Part shown: piece after piece, positions 34,301 through 45,700 of the stretch
Layout: the number at the start of each line of letters is the position of its first letter
Position numbering within the stretch: the first letter of the stretch is position 1
Assembly (NCBI RefSeq): GCF_037325665.1
Contig: NC_090253.1
Span: forward strand, 42,466,441-42,530,440
Direction of reading: 5' to 3'
Origin: Littorina saxatilis
Lineage: Eukaryota; Mollusca; Gastropoda; Littorinimorpha; Littorinidae
Length of the DNA stretch: 64,000 bases
Program-made: the position numbers and the translations under genes
Notes under the pieces: model-generated
Told to the model about the DNA's origin: nothing
What the model saw: the letters and a program-made list of their open reading frames with translations, nothing else
Database searches by the model: none

Positions 34301-34639
34301 ACAAATGCACACATGCCACACATTGTTAGTCAACAGGCGCATTCTCTCGCTCTCTCTGAATGATAAACAGCGACAACTTCAAACCCCGCCTTTTCTTAAT
34401 GAGTACATTTTTCAGTAAAGAATTTTTAACCTTTTTTTCTCTTTCTTGGAAGAGCTTGATCTTCTTCTGGATTTCTCAGCTTTTCTGTGTGCTGACAGCT
34501 TGCTGCTGGAACGAGAACCGCTAGCAGACGACGAACTGCTGTCGCTGGATTCCGACCTTCGCCGTCGGTCCCGCTTTCGTTTCTTCGATCTGCTCCTAGA
34601 TTTTCTCTCAGATTCATCGGAAGACGAAGACCTCGACAT
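25355..34639 (-). CDS. ARL6IP4: ARL6IP4 homologue (SR-25 family splicing-related protein), complete, 5 exons, 230 aa
   Basis: Coding exons on the minus strand: 34639-34431, 33982-33735, 26840-26729, 26421-26352 and 25408-25355. GT-AG borders and phases agree; 693 nt close in frame with TGA. The N-terminus is Arg/Ser-rich ([18 protein letters not shown], residues 1-95). A Lys/Arg/Glu-rich block follows (about 95-130), then the conserved C-terminal signature [35 protein letters not shown] and [16 protein letters not shown], ending FFASKLGLL. Human ARL6IP4 (SRp25) ends with the same KEEW...[17 protein letters not shown]...INKQATRGDC order. Family role: nuclear/nucleolar speckle protein, bound by ARL6 and linked to splice-site choice. 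Intron 2 is 6.9 kb and packed with transposons. The gene is head to head with LRRC43. Confidence 0.93.
25744..26105. mobile_element. CAGTGGAACC-family MITE with nested Harbinger-like MITE (ARL6IP4 intron 4)
   Basis: Left end cagtggaacccctttttt with tcttaaaaaggag motifs; the interior resumes after the nested element with gaggttatgaacagaaaatc. The right terminus is lost or eroded. Confidence 0.55.
25827..26081. mobile_element. PIF/Harbinger-like MITE, TTA target duplication
   Basis: Palindromic element starting GGC-A-run-GTCTGTTTACGGTA and ending TACCGCAAACAGAC-T-run-GTGTGTGTGGCC, flanked by TTA on both sides (25824-25826, 26082-26084). The 3-bp TWA duplication and GGC/GCC ends match PIF/Harbinger MITEs. 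Second copy at 29016-29337 with TAA. Confidence 0.65.
26884..27443. mobile_element. CAGTGGAACC-family MITE split by a SINE
   Basis: Left half 26884-26974 begins CAGTGGAACCCCCC after TA. The right half 27363-27443 ends gggttccactg. The two halves join across the SINE, repeating tatacccccatctt at the insertion site. The element lies in ARL6IP4 intron 2. Confidence 0.8.
26975..27362 (-). repeat. tRNA-derived SINE, family 1, inserted in a MITE
   Basis: Full-length minus-strand copy: tRNA-like head at the right end, core, and a (GAA)n tail at left. Target duplication tatacccccatctt at 26961-26974 and 27363-27376. Confidence 0.88.
27446..27613. repeat. MITE fragment, CAGTGGTACCTG-type family
   Basis: Shares the gacacccttgggacc, ggtgtcctttcatgggagg and cacatagcaggtaccattgt motifs with 46936-47160. 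The left end lies directly against the previous MITE. Confidence 0.5.
28050..28435 (-). repeat. tRNA-derived SINE, family 2
   Basis: Minus-strand head gggcgcagtggcgtggtggt and the cctcctaatctggaggtcgt region with a ggattcgaa-type B box, then a core continuing tcaacttatgtgcagacctg and the same 3' half as family 1. (GAA)n tail. Target duplication agtaactact at both sides. Second copy at 45439-45815. Confidence 0.83.
28579..28961 (-). repeat. tRNA-derived SINE, family 1, inserted in a MITE
   Basis: Full-length copy with (GAA)n tail; target duplication atctgcacac at 28569-28578 and 28962-28971. Confidence 0.87.
29016..29337. mobile_element. PIF/Harbinger-like MITE, TAA target duplication
   Basis: Begins GGCCTAAAAAAAAAGGTGTG with GGTTACGGTAAC and ends GTTACCTTAACCACACC with GTGTGTGGCC, flanked by TAA (29013-29015, 29338-29340). 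It shares end structure and the cctaccctatttt motif with 25827-26081. Confidence 0.68.
29506..29779. mobile_element. TIR MITE (CTACTCTCAAATCCGAC termini)
   Basis: Left end ctactctcaaatccgac and right end gtcggatttgagagtag are exact inverses. The following 29797-29960 repeats part of its interior (aaaataaagtatataagtgc; tatggttcaaggtagcgtg), so a second degenerate copy abuts it. Confidence 0.7.
30389..30690 (-). repeat. CAGTGGAACC-type MITE remnant followed by an AAAG-family repeat
   Basis: 30389-30475 carries ccccttttaagacccccc and aacagggggttctactgta. From about 30477 the AAAG-family element runs in reverse (ttactgggagaatgcaagtt ... ccccctaacccgcgggggga) without its tail. Confidence 0.6.
30746..30961 (-). 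CDS. BED/hAT-like zinc-finger protein fragment, possible first exon
   Basis: A 71-residue frame on the minus strand contains [14 protein letters not shown] and [11 protein letters not shown]. The pattern FQ.KW...F.WL......M.C..C resembles the N-terminal zinc-binding module of ZNF862/KIAA1586/C17orf113-type proteins, which derive from hAT transposases. A possible donor (GAAAAAGAG|gtatcc) follows residue IIEKE. No downstream transposase exons are recognised. It lies within ARL6IP4 intron 2 on the same strand. It could be a gene fragment, a transposon remnant or a pseudogene. Confidence 0.4.
   Translation of the reverse strand: MGCSKSSSESGKDKVFQQKWMNEFLWLERTESGAMKCKACMILQSKENYTKTRDIIEKEVSIEVKKKEKKT
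31758..32058. repeat. Two-copy tandem duplication, ~150 bp
   Basis: The block catgtccattatacgttttc ... accatgtatatattttctgt occurs twice (31758-31908, 31911-32056) with only small indels. Confidence 0.9.
32497..32516. repeat. Poly-G run in ARL6IP4 intron 2
   Basis: About 18 consecutive G after tgtgc. Bases 32707-33085 show nothing recognisable. Confidence 0.85.
33088..33630. repeat. GCTTCGCC-hairpin repeat element with an ~86-bp tandem duplication
   Basis: At 33091-33190 the motif ccggcttcgccgg or a close variant occurs four or more times, each a small hairpin. It is followed by two tandem units (33204-33290, 33291-33377) containing gaagggagatctaaaaatag and acgggaatatggattgacgc. The right part (tttgaaaaagatcgaccgag ... 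acacacagacactag) has the look of an element terminus. Family not assigned. Confidence 0.6.
33660..33732. repeat. CA microsatellite next to ARL6IP4 exon 2 donor
   Basis: Interrupted (CA)n directly downstream (minus strand) of the exon 2 splice donor at 33734. Confidence 0.8.
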
Positions 34640-35083
34640 TTTGTGGCTTGTGTATTGTACAGACTTGGTGTAAACAAGCTGAATCTTTACCGCCTTTCTC
34701 TTTCGTTACTCTGTGCTTGTTTCAAGGGGGCTGCCATATTGGTAACGAAACTTAATGGATCGGAAGAGCTAAGAAGTACGAGAGGGTGCAAATGTAAATC
34801 GTTGTAAGCGTAGCCCAAAATAACAATCAAAGTCATTTAAATTTGCACACAGTTACAGAGCATTCTTGATGTGAAGAATCTGTTTCATCCAGATTTGTTT
34901 TCGCGCACTCTACTTTGTTTCGTAAACAGCCGTGATTTCCTTGACAGCGGAAGTTCACATTTAGATGGCGTCCAATGGCGGCCAGAGAGGGGATTGTTTT
35001 GGAATGAAAACATGGCAGTAAAGTTTCACTGATGATAGCTTCAGGACGTTAACGTGAACGAATTGAGAACTACATGAAAAAAA
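34640..35083. promoter_or_regulatory. Bidirectional ARL6IP4/LRRC43 promoter region
   Basis: The two start codons point away from each other across 444 bp free of repeats. It contains an ETS/GABP-type CGGAAGT at 34948-34954 and two ATGGCG cores (34965-34970; 34975-34980 in caatggcggcc) similar to YY1 sites. No TATA box is obvious. These motifs are typical of TATA-less divergent promoters of housekeeping genes. Transcription starts are not known from sequence. Confidence 0.6.
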
Positions 35084-36628
35084 ATGGCAGCTGTAGTTTC
35101 CGATCAATATGTGCCTGCGTTTAACGCCTTTCAGAGTCAGCTGAACACTTTGTGCATCAAAGAATTTCCCTGTGGTTTGGGACCTTGGGTACTGACCAGT
35201 TGTTGTTTTTAGATGTGTGTGTTCGTTTATTTGTGTTCGTTTGTTTGTGTGTTAGTTTGTTTGTGTTTATCAGAGGACACACATCTCTCCTTTTATTTTC
35301 TTTTGTCCAAATGTTCATAAAATCAAATCGCTTTTCTTTTGTCCAAATGTTCACTAAATCAAAATCACAGCAGTCACTTTTGTCCCCTAAATCTGATCGG
35401 TCGGTTCCAATTTCATTATATCTAGTGATGATTATCCTATTTTGCAGTTGCACTTACTTTTTTTTCACTTTCAGAGAGAACCAGATGCCAATTTTCAAAA
35501 GCCAAGGAAAATACGCCTAAAATCAATCACAGGAAGGATACACAGACCACCAGTAGATCTTAATTTATCAAGAGGTAATGCATGGTCTTCATTGCTTGTG
35601 TTAACTGTGACAGTACCTGTTTATGTTCCAATCTTGCTTCTTGTGCAAAGGGCTAAAAACATTTAATTCAATAATGAACCCATCTCATCTGTATATGATT
35701 TTTTTGTTAAACCAGATTTGTCTGTCTGCCTGTCTGAGTGTTGCTCTCTGACTCTTATTTTTTAGAGCAGCTAGGTTATTCAAATGGCAATATTCTTTTG
35801 TTTCCGTTTGACCAATTCTCTAATTGTTAAAACAGATTTTTCGAAAGTGGTGGAATGACATCTTTGTCAGTTCTGCATAAAGCACTCACCAGCCTTTTAT
35901 CTCATCTCACTTTTTTTCTCTCACAGTGTAGCCTAAGATGAGAGGACATCTAAATGATCTTTGGAACTCTCTTAAAGAAGCCCTACATTTGAAATATACT
36001 TTCCTGATAGGTACATGGCAGCAATGTTGAAAGACCAAAGAACAATAGCAGATGTCCTTTATTTAACCTCTCCCAAATGCCAACTTAAATCACTGTGTCA
36101 TCAAAGCCTGGACAAAAGTGCATGCATCGGTTTTTCTAACAACAAAAGCGGTCAGGTGTGCTTAGACACCAAGCCCCAGTCGTGCAACTGACTCTCAAAA
36201 TGCCTCTGTCTTAATTGCCATCCGTACATCCAATTGTAATGTCAGTTTGGAAAGGTGGATTGGGAGGTGCAGATTACAAGTATTGCGTTAACGTTATCAA
36301 GACTAAAGATATACAGCTTTAACCATAAAGAAACTGAAGGTACCGCTCAAACCGTTACAATTTGCTGCAGAACCTGATGCACAGTCAGAGAGAACAGAGG
36401 CTCTACAGGAGCTGGTGGCCTCCAAGTTTTCTCCCTGGCATCTGGACTACAGCTGGAGCGATGAAGCCAGGGAGCTGAGAGAAATCGCTGTGAAGTCTCC
36501 ATGGCTTATCGACACTCAGTTTGTGCTCAATCATTTCCGCACACTCAAGATTGTTGATAAAGGGGTGAGTTTGAGAGAAAAAAGGAGGGGGGTGTCTGTG
36601 TGTAGCTGCATTTGTGTGTGTGTGTGTG

Positions 36629-36690
<62 letters not shown>

Positions 36691-36713
36691 AGAGAGAGGG
36701 AGAGAGAGAGAGA

Positions 36714-36763
<50 letters not shown>

Positions 36764-39700
36764 ACCTGTGTGGATCTGTGTGGGAACTGTCTTTTGCTCA
36801 TTTTCAAAGATTCAAATCATCCTTTAGCGTTTCTGCATATATTCCTTTCTACAAAATGCAATTATTCTCCTGCTGTTTCTTTACTTTTGTGTTGTTCTTC
36901 TCACTGCTTTAGAACTTCTTTATTTTTTTTGTTAGAGATACAGTGGAACCCCCCTTTTAAGACCCCCCAATTTAAGATTACCTCCCTTTTAAGACCCTGT
37001 TTTCTCATTCGTTTTGTTCAAAACCTCTGTAAATTTACATGTACTCCCATTTTAAAACTCCCTCCATTTTAAGACCTGATTTTCTCAGATTTTTGGTGGT
37101 CTTAAAAGGGGGGTTCCACTGTACAGTGTAACAGAAGTTGAAAAACAGAAAAAAACCATGTGAGTTTTCTTAACAGGTAACAGAAGTTGATGCAAGACTT
37201 CTACAGCTTGAGAACCTCACAGAACTGACGCTGACTGCAAACTTCATCCGTAGGGTCAACTCCAAACACCTGCCTAAGTCACTACAGGTGAGACAGACAC
37301 AAGGGTGCAAGATGCACGGATGTTTATCACCAACATGTTCAACTTTTCTATTGGGACTAGTGACTCAGCAAAAGTCGCTTGTCTGTCAGAAGTCGATCTT
37401 ACTTGTCTGTTGGCAAAACTTTGACTGCAAACTAAACTCAAGTAAAAAGCAAACAATAACATAATTGCACGAGTGCAAAAGCCAAAACATAACAAAACAT
37501 TAAAACAAAAGTTGCAAAGTTGCATGTTTGAAGAGAAATCATACTTTTCCATGGAAGAATTTTAACCCAAAAGACTAAAACAGTACACTGTGCACCAGTA
37601 ATGCCAGCACACTGTTCACATTTCAAGAGATGTTTTAGTTGTCTGGATTTTTTAACACCCTTGATTGGAGTATCAGAAAATGATTTAGCTGCGCTCATTG
37701 CATTGCATTGTACGTGTGGGTAGCAAGGGAGGGGGTGGCATAGTGGTATGTAATTATATTGATGTGCAGTAACCAGGAACGTACAAGTGGAAATAAACTG
37801 GGACTATTTCTTGCCACAGGTGCTGGAGTTGTATGCGAACGAGATCAGCGACATATCAGGGCTGTGTGTACGGCCACCACTCTTGCTTCACCTGGGTCTG
37901 GGTTACAACTCCATCTGTTTTATTGATGATTACATCACTGGGGACTACTGGTCAGTGTTACAACATACCTTTTTTATGGTTTCCCATAAATCCATTTATG
38001 TTCTGAATTTGTTTGTGCTAACAACCCAAGGGAGACAACCACTTCACACAATCATACTATGAAACAAGCCAACACTGTGATTGCGAATGTTGTCGCTGGA
38101 TCTATGGTATTGCATTTCAGCTTGGAGGCTTAAAAATTCATTAATGAGTTTGCTCATTAAAGTTGTCATTAAAATCGATTTTTCGCAAACAGATTTAAAA
38201 TTGATTGCATCATATTCTTCATCACATTTTGAATCTAAAAATATATACATATGTCATGTTTACTCTTAAAATGTGATCACAATTAACGAAAATAGATTAA
38301 TTAGTCTTACGATTAAAATTTAAGAAATCGATCCAAAAATGATTTCATCTTATTCTTTATCATTTCCTGATTCCATAAACATATAGATATGATAGGTTGT
38401 ATTCAAAACAAGCTCAGAAAGTTAACAAGAATATAGAAAAGCGCGCTTTCCTGCTTAGCACAATACACTACCGCGCTAATCTGGCGTGTCAATATCACTA
38501 CGTTTTGCACGTGGGAGATGAGCGATTTCCTTCACGCGGGGATTGACGAAGCTGTACTGTCTTGGTGAAAAAATACAGTGCGTTGAGTTTCATCCCGTGA
38601 GTTCGACAGCTTGACTAAATGTAGTAATTTCGCCTTACGCGACTTGTATTTTTATTTTTTTTTTATTTCTTTCTTTCATTTTTTCTGTTTTCTTTCTTTC
38701 TTTAATTTTATCTGTTGCTTTTTCTCTTTCTTTGTTTATCTGTTGCTTTTTTTCTTTTCTTGTTTTGGTGCACACATGATGAATAGTCTATTTTAACTTC
38801 ATAATCCAGATGGTGTGTGCTATTTATGATGTAGATTTTAAAAAGGAATTTAATTATGGTGTTTCTGTATGTTCAGATGGTGTAGGTGTGAGACTTTCTC
38901 ACCCCGAAGAGGCAACGATATAATATTTGTATTTGTTTCCCATTGCCTGTGGTAGAGCACATATGGTTTATACATGTATGGATTGCAGCACTGAAAAAGA
39001 ATAGATCACCGGTGAACTGCTTTCTTTGTAGCACAATACATGACTTGACAAAAGTAAAACCTCCTGGTGCGGCTGCCCTTAATTGACCTCGAAATTGACT
39101 CTGCGAGAACTTCCTGAAGTCTTTTTTCTGAAAATTCAGTGCAAGAGCTTTGTGCAGCAAGCTCCCTGAAGTGAACTTTGCAAAGTCGACTTCACCCAGT
39201 TAATGACAGGCTTGAACTATTTCTGTTTGACACAGGCCGGCCTTACTCTCACTCGATCTCAGCAACAACAACCTCACCGATCTCCTTGACATTGTGCGGA
39301 AGGTGTACACTCTGCCCAAGCTCCGCAATCTCATCTTGCTGGGAAACCCTCTCTCTGTCAGTGTCAAGCAATATTGGAAGTACATGTATCACAGATAATT
39401 TTACAATTCATTGGTGTACATTCACACTCTCACATAGGGCGGGGATGTAGCTCAGTCGGTAGCGCGCTGGATTTGTATCCAGTTGGCCGCTGTCAGCGTG
39501 AGTTTGTCCCCACGTTTGGCGAGAGATTTATTTCTCAGAGTCAACTTTGTGTGCAGACTCTCCTCGGTGTCCGAACACCCCCGTGTGTACACGCAAGCAC
39601 AAGACCAAGTGCGCACGAAAAAGATCCTGTAATCCATGTCAGAGTTCGGTGGGTTATAGAAACACGAAAATACCCAGCATGCTTCCCCCGAAAGCGGCAT

Positions 39701-42700
39701 ATGGCTGCCTAAATGACGGGGTAAAAACGGTCATACACGTAAAAGCCGTGGGAGTTTCAACCCATGAACGAACAAACAAACACTCCCACATGTTCTTCTT
39801 CTTCTTCTTCTTCTTCTTTGTTCATGGGCTGAAACTCCCACGTTCACTCATGTTTTTGCATGAGTGGGTTTTTACGTGTATGACCGTTTTTACCCTACCA
39901 TTCAGGCAGCATGTGCTGATTTCGGGGGAACACTCTCACATGTTCAAAGTTTATATCCTGAGGGTCCCAGGGACAAGTTAGATAGCTTTTAGTGAACATT
40001 GACATGAACAGTGCCATGTGCCTGTGGTGGTAAGAAAGAACACACAGGAATTTGTTGTGCACTGTAAAATAAAAAGACCAAACAGGCACAAAACACCCAA
40101 AAAAGATAAGGAAGACCCCAGTGGTCGAAACGGCGTGCTTTGTTATTCATATCGTCTTCGTCAAACACGTGAGTACAGTATTGTTTGGTCTTTTTATTTC
40201 TCGCTCTCATGCGCAGTCGCCATTGTTCTGCTTCTATGCACTGTAAGTTTATACAATTTTGTGTGTGTGGTTTCTCAAGGCAGTAAAAAATGTCACACAG
40301 CTCTTCGGTCATGTTTTGAACATTTAAAGCTGTTGAAGTCACACCACTGGTGTTCTTAGTGTGTTTCATTCTATTTGCATTTATTGATGTCATATATAAG
40401 TAGAGTGTGTTTACTTTGATGTTGTGTTTTGCAGGATTTCTAACCGTGCACACAAATGACATTATTAATTTTCTGCTGTGCAGTTAATACCTGGCTACCG
40501 TGGCTATACGATCGACAGTTTGCAAAAGCTGAGTGTTCTCGATGACATACGTATCTCAGCTGATGACAGACATCACTTCAAAGGCTTGGCCCATAGAAGA
40601 GGTTGGTGCATGTTAACAATTATTGTAACAAGATATACTGGGCTGAATATCAGCGAAAGAAAACAAATTCAAGAACACTTTGAATGCATTGAAAATAACC
40701 TGTGATTTTGATGTTCTTTTCTGACTTGTTAGCAGAGTTGATAAAACTTGCTGAATGACAGACTTGGGTGGCATTTTTGTGTGATCATTAGACAGAAATG
40801 TAAATAGATATGGATTTGTTGTTGCAGGAATTCAAGAGACATTGTTGTTTTTGTTGTTATTTCGGCCTTTAGCCTTCTTAAGCACAAATTTAAAAAAGGA
40901 CAGAACAGTAGAAATGGTTGAGACTTGGGTTTGTATGACATTGTGTGTAAAACAAGCAGTATTCTAGCTGCTCTCTAAATCTATATCAAGTATCCTGTTC
41001 GTGTTTGCTTTGTTTCAGAATACATTCTGGATGAGGCCAAAGTGGCTCTGGAAGTGACATACCTGAAAGGTGTTCCTTTGCCTGAGGAAGTTAAGGTGAG
41101 ATGTGTGATTGTTGTAGTCTGAGAGCTCACTAGATACAGCACTGGCGTCAGTGCAACCTGCATTTTGCATTTTTGTTTTTGCTTCAGTGCAATCTGCTCT
41201 ATATACCACTAAATTCACATCAATGAACTTTTATGTTTTATGTTTTATGTGTCGTCCTATACAATTGTTGTTATAATCGTTTACAGGCAGGCAGGTTGTG
41301 CTGAAGAAAAATTTCCATTTTTATGTAATATTTTAATGGACAATAAAGTGCTGTTATTGTTATTGTTATTGTTAATTTCCCTCTATGCAATGCATTTTGT
41401 GAACGTATACTATTATGTGTTCTCACTTTTAGTTACAGTATCTGTTAAAATGTAGAATTGTTTTGTTAGTTTTTTTAGTTAGTCCGTCTTTGGAGAAAGG
41501 GCTGGATGTAAAAAAGCAGACCACTGCTTATAATCTATTACCCTCGTTAAATATAGAATTGTCATTGTCATTGTGATCCTCAGACCATGCATGGGTTTTA
41601 ATCCAGACTGGATGGGCAGGGGTCAACTTTATGTGCAGACTCAGAAATGGCATCCATGTTGCAACCCTGTGGCACCGCTGTGGCACTTCAAAGACTTCGG
41701 TCATTCTGCCAGACGGGCGGGGATGTAGCTCAGTCAGGGCGGGGATGTAGCTCAGTCAGGGCGGGGATGTAGCTCAGTCAGGGCGGGGATGTAGCTCAGT
41801 CAGGGCGGGGATGTAGCTCAGTCAGGGCGGGGATGTAGCTCAGTCAGGGCGGGGATGTAGCTCAGTCAGGGCGGGGATGTAGCTCAGTCAGGGCGGGGAT
41901 GTAGCTCAGTCAGGGCGGGGATGTAGCTCAGTCGGTAGCGCGCTGGATTTGTATCCAGTTGGCCGCTGTCAGCGTGAGTTCGTCCCCACGTTCGGCGAGA
42001 GATTTATTTCTCAGAGTCAACTTTGTGTGCAGACTCTCCTCGGTGTCCGAACACCCCCCGTGTGTACACGCAAGCACAAGACCAAGTGCGCACGAAAAAG
42101 ATCCTGTAATCCATGTCAGAGTTCGGTGGGTTATAGAAACACGAAAATACCCAGCATGCTTCCTCCGAAAGCGGTGTATGGCTGCCTAACTGTGATGTCG
42201 TTATGAATCCAGTTCCCAGACGAACAGCCAGAGTATCCGATCATCGAGCGGAACTACTATGTACAGTTCATGTTCCCCGCTGACCTCAGCGCCCACGCCA
42301 GTCATCTGCACAACATGACGCACGACGACTTCGATTTGGTCACCGTCACCGACGCTGAACACCACGACGGCATCTCGGATATGGTCAGTAGAGAGCATGT
42401 TTTGTTAAAAAAAATTCTTGTTTGTTTCTTTTTTTCCCTTCCATGTTAACAAGCCACTTGTCCCAGCTATGAGACCACCATTTTAATTGACGCCAGGTTG
42501 CACCCTCAAATCAGTCTTTTTCTAGCGTCTCTCATCAAAATTGGACCTCAAAGGCACATTTCCGAAGTAGGCGGCCACATTTTTGAAGTGTGTGGCTCAT
42601 CATGGTGACTATAAGTCCCATTATGATCTGAATTGAAAAACACTAATTATTAGCCAGGATTCAAAATTAAGATCGAGTGTGCTAAAGCACTCTCGTTTTT

Positions 42701-45700
42701 GCTTGACGCATTCTTCAACATTCAAAGTTTTCATGAGTGGACTTTTACAAATGTGACCATTTTCTACCCGGCCTGTCCTTAAGGCAGCCGTTTTTGTCTT
42801 CAGTGGTGGAACATGTGGGGTATTCTCATGTTTCCATGACCCATAAACTCTGACGTAAATCACAGGATCTGTAGCATGCATATTTGAATGTCGGCAGGGG
42901 GCTCCAGCCCTTCACGGTCTGGACTCATGTTGACCCAGGAGATCAGAACAATCTGATTCCTCCATTTTCCCCCCAGGAATTGTCAGTAGGATTTTTAATC
43001 TGCTTGACTGACTACAGTAGTAAAGCCCCTTTTAAGACCCCATATTTTAAGACTCCCCCCTGAAAAAGTCCACTAAGTTCCCAAATTCTCAACCTTCGTC
43101 TGTCCAAGTAGGCAATACCGACATCTCTTTCTCTTCTTCAGCTAGAAACCTCGGCTTCACCATCTCCTCAGACATGACACTCAACAAGCACATCTCCAAC
43201 ATCTGTAGGTCCGCATACTTTGAACTCCGCAAGATCGCAACCATCAGCCATACTCTGTCCGTTCAAACTACAAACACTCTAGTCTGCTCTCTTGTTCTTT
43301 CTAAACTTGACTACTGTAACTCTCTTCTCTCTGGCTGTCCACTCTACCTCCTGCACAAACTACAGAAAGTTCAAAATTCTGCAGCACGCCTGATCCTCAA
43401 AGCACGAAAATATGATCATGTCACACCACTTCGCCGCACACTCCACTGGTTACCCATCCAAGCCCGCATTGAATACAAACTGTCCACTCTCTGCTTTCAC
43501 TTCTTCTCTGCCTCGTCTCCTGCTTATTTCTCTGAACTTCTCACTGTATACACTCCTGCTAGACAACTCCGCTCCTCTTCTGATAGCCGCACCCTAGTCA
43601 TCCCACACACAAAATCAAAAGCATATGGACAACGCACTTTTGCATTTTGCGCATCTACTCAATGGAACTCTCTCCCCTCTCACATTCGCCACTCTCAGTC
43701 AGTACAGTCATTCAAGCGAGCACTCAAAACTCACCTCTTCCAGAAACACAGCTCCTAAAGTCGCAACATTTTGCCATCCTGTTCTGTAACGGTTCCATCT
43801 CTATTCAGCTTGTTATTTTTGTCTTTTGTTTTAAATTATTATAAATATAATTTTTCACTGCAGTAGTCCTTTAACTTTAACCCTTAGCTGTAAGCTAGAT
43901 ATGCACAGGTCATGTCGGTGCCACATAATGCTGACACACATGTTCCTGTGCATAGTTTATGGACAACGTGTAGTTGGGAAGTTAAGAGTAGAAATAATTA
44001 GTATTTAGTGTAGGAGGAGGGTTGGGGGTGGGTGGGGAGGGGGTGGGTATGGTTTACTTTGAGCAGGTTGGTTTCAGTTTTAATATACAATTCTAGAGAA
44101 TTGTGTATCTTATATTTGAGTCTTTCGTGTTTTAGACATTGATGCATTTAATAGTTTTAACGAGTTGCCTTTTGTTTTATCATTCTGGTGTTTATCTAGA
44201 TGTGCTGTGTATCTTATAAGAAGTTCTTAAAAGTTCGAAGTTATTTTAGCATATAGGTTTTTTTATGGTCTTAACATGTATTACGTTATCATTAAGATTC
44301 ATGCTTTGTTAGCACTAAGCAGTTGTTTTAATCAGTCTGGTTTTCTCTTGTTTTCATCTTATGAACATTCTAAATGTTAGACTAACTTATTGTCTTGTAC
44401 AGAATAACAACTGTGTGAATGGTGCTATACTGAATGAAAGAGTGTGACATGAAGTTCTTGTACATCATTGTAAAGAGTGTGAATGACGTTTTAGTTTAGA
44501 TGTCAAGCGCTTAGAGCAAGCCTTTTTAACGAAAGTTTTTGATTTAGCACTATATAAATGTTCTTATTATTATTATTATTATTTATAAGTCCTGATGGGC
44601 GGGGATGTAGCTCAGTCGGTAGCGCGCTGGATTTGTATCCAGTTGGCCGCTGTCAGCGTGAGTTCGTCCCCACGTTCGGCGAGAGATTTATTTCTCAGAG
44701 TCAACTTTGTGTGCAGACTCTCCTCAGTGTCCGAACACCCCCGTGTCTACACGCAAGCACAAGACCAAGTGCACACGAAAAATATCCTGTAATCCATGTC
44801 AGAGTTCGATGGGTTATAGAAACACAAAAATACCCAGCATGCTTCCATGCTTCCTCCGAAAGCGGCGTATGGCTGCCTAAATGGCGGGGTAAAAACGGTC
44901 ATACACGTAAAAGCCATGGGAGTTTCAGCCCATGAACGAACAAAAACAAAAAAATAAATAAAAATAAGACCTGATTTTCTCAAATTTGCGGAGGTCTTAA
45001 AAGGGGGGGTCCACTGTACTGGTTATTTCTCATTTACAGCAACTATAGCGGATATGATTGGGGAATACGCTAACAGTTTGAATCCTGGATCTTCCACGTA
45101 GAAAGCAAAGGCACTACCACTGCTGAAACATTAACGTTTTTCTTATTTTTGTGTGTGTTCATTTGCAGCAGTCAGCTAGACTGGAAGCTGGTTCAGCACA
45201 GTCCGGCAGCCAGCCAGAGAAGAACGTATTCTTCAACCAGCATCCTGAGACAAAAGTGCTGGAGGGTCTCACTCTGCCACTCATTGAAGAAACTGGTGAG
45301 ATTCCTCAGCTTTTGATTCAGTTCCCTCCTGCAAAATATATACTGTTTGACAAAAACTGAGTTGACCATGCAGATAATTCAACCCGATTGAAGCTGCATG
45401 TACATGTAGCTGCCAGCGTTTTGCGTATAATGAATCCTATGACGGGCGCAGTTGCGTGTTGGTAAGACGTCGGCCTCGTAATCGGGAGGTCGTGAGTTCA
45501 AATCTCGGTCGCTGCCGCCTGGTGAGTTAAGAGTGGAGATTTTTCCGATCTCCCAGGTCAACTTATGTGCAGACCTGCTAGTGACTTAACCGCCTTCGTG
45601 TGTACACGCAAGCACAAGACCAAGTGTGCACGGAAAAGGTCCTGTAATCCATGTCGGAGTTCAGTGGGTTATGGAAACACGAAAATACCCAGCATGCCTA

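Noticed and set aside
36415-36912. 165-residue Arg/Glu-rich plus-strand frame
   Set aside because: First part is LRRC43 exon 3; the rest is read-through past the donor into the AG microsatellite.
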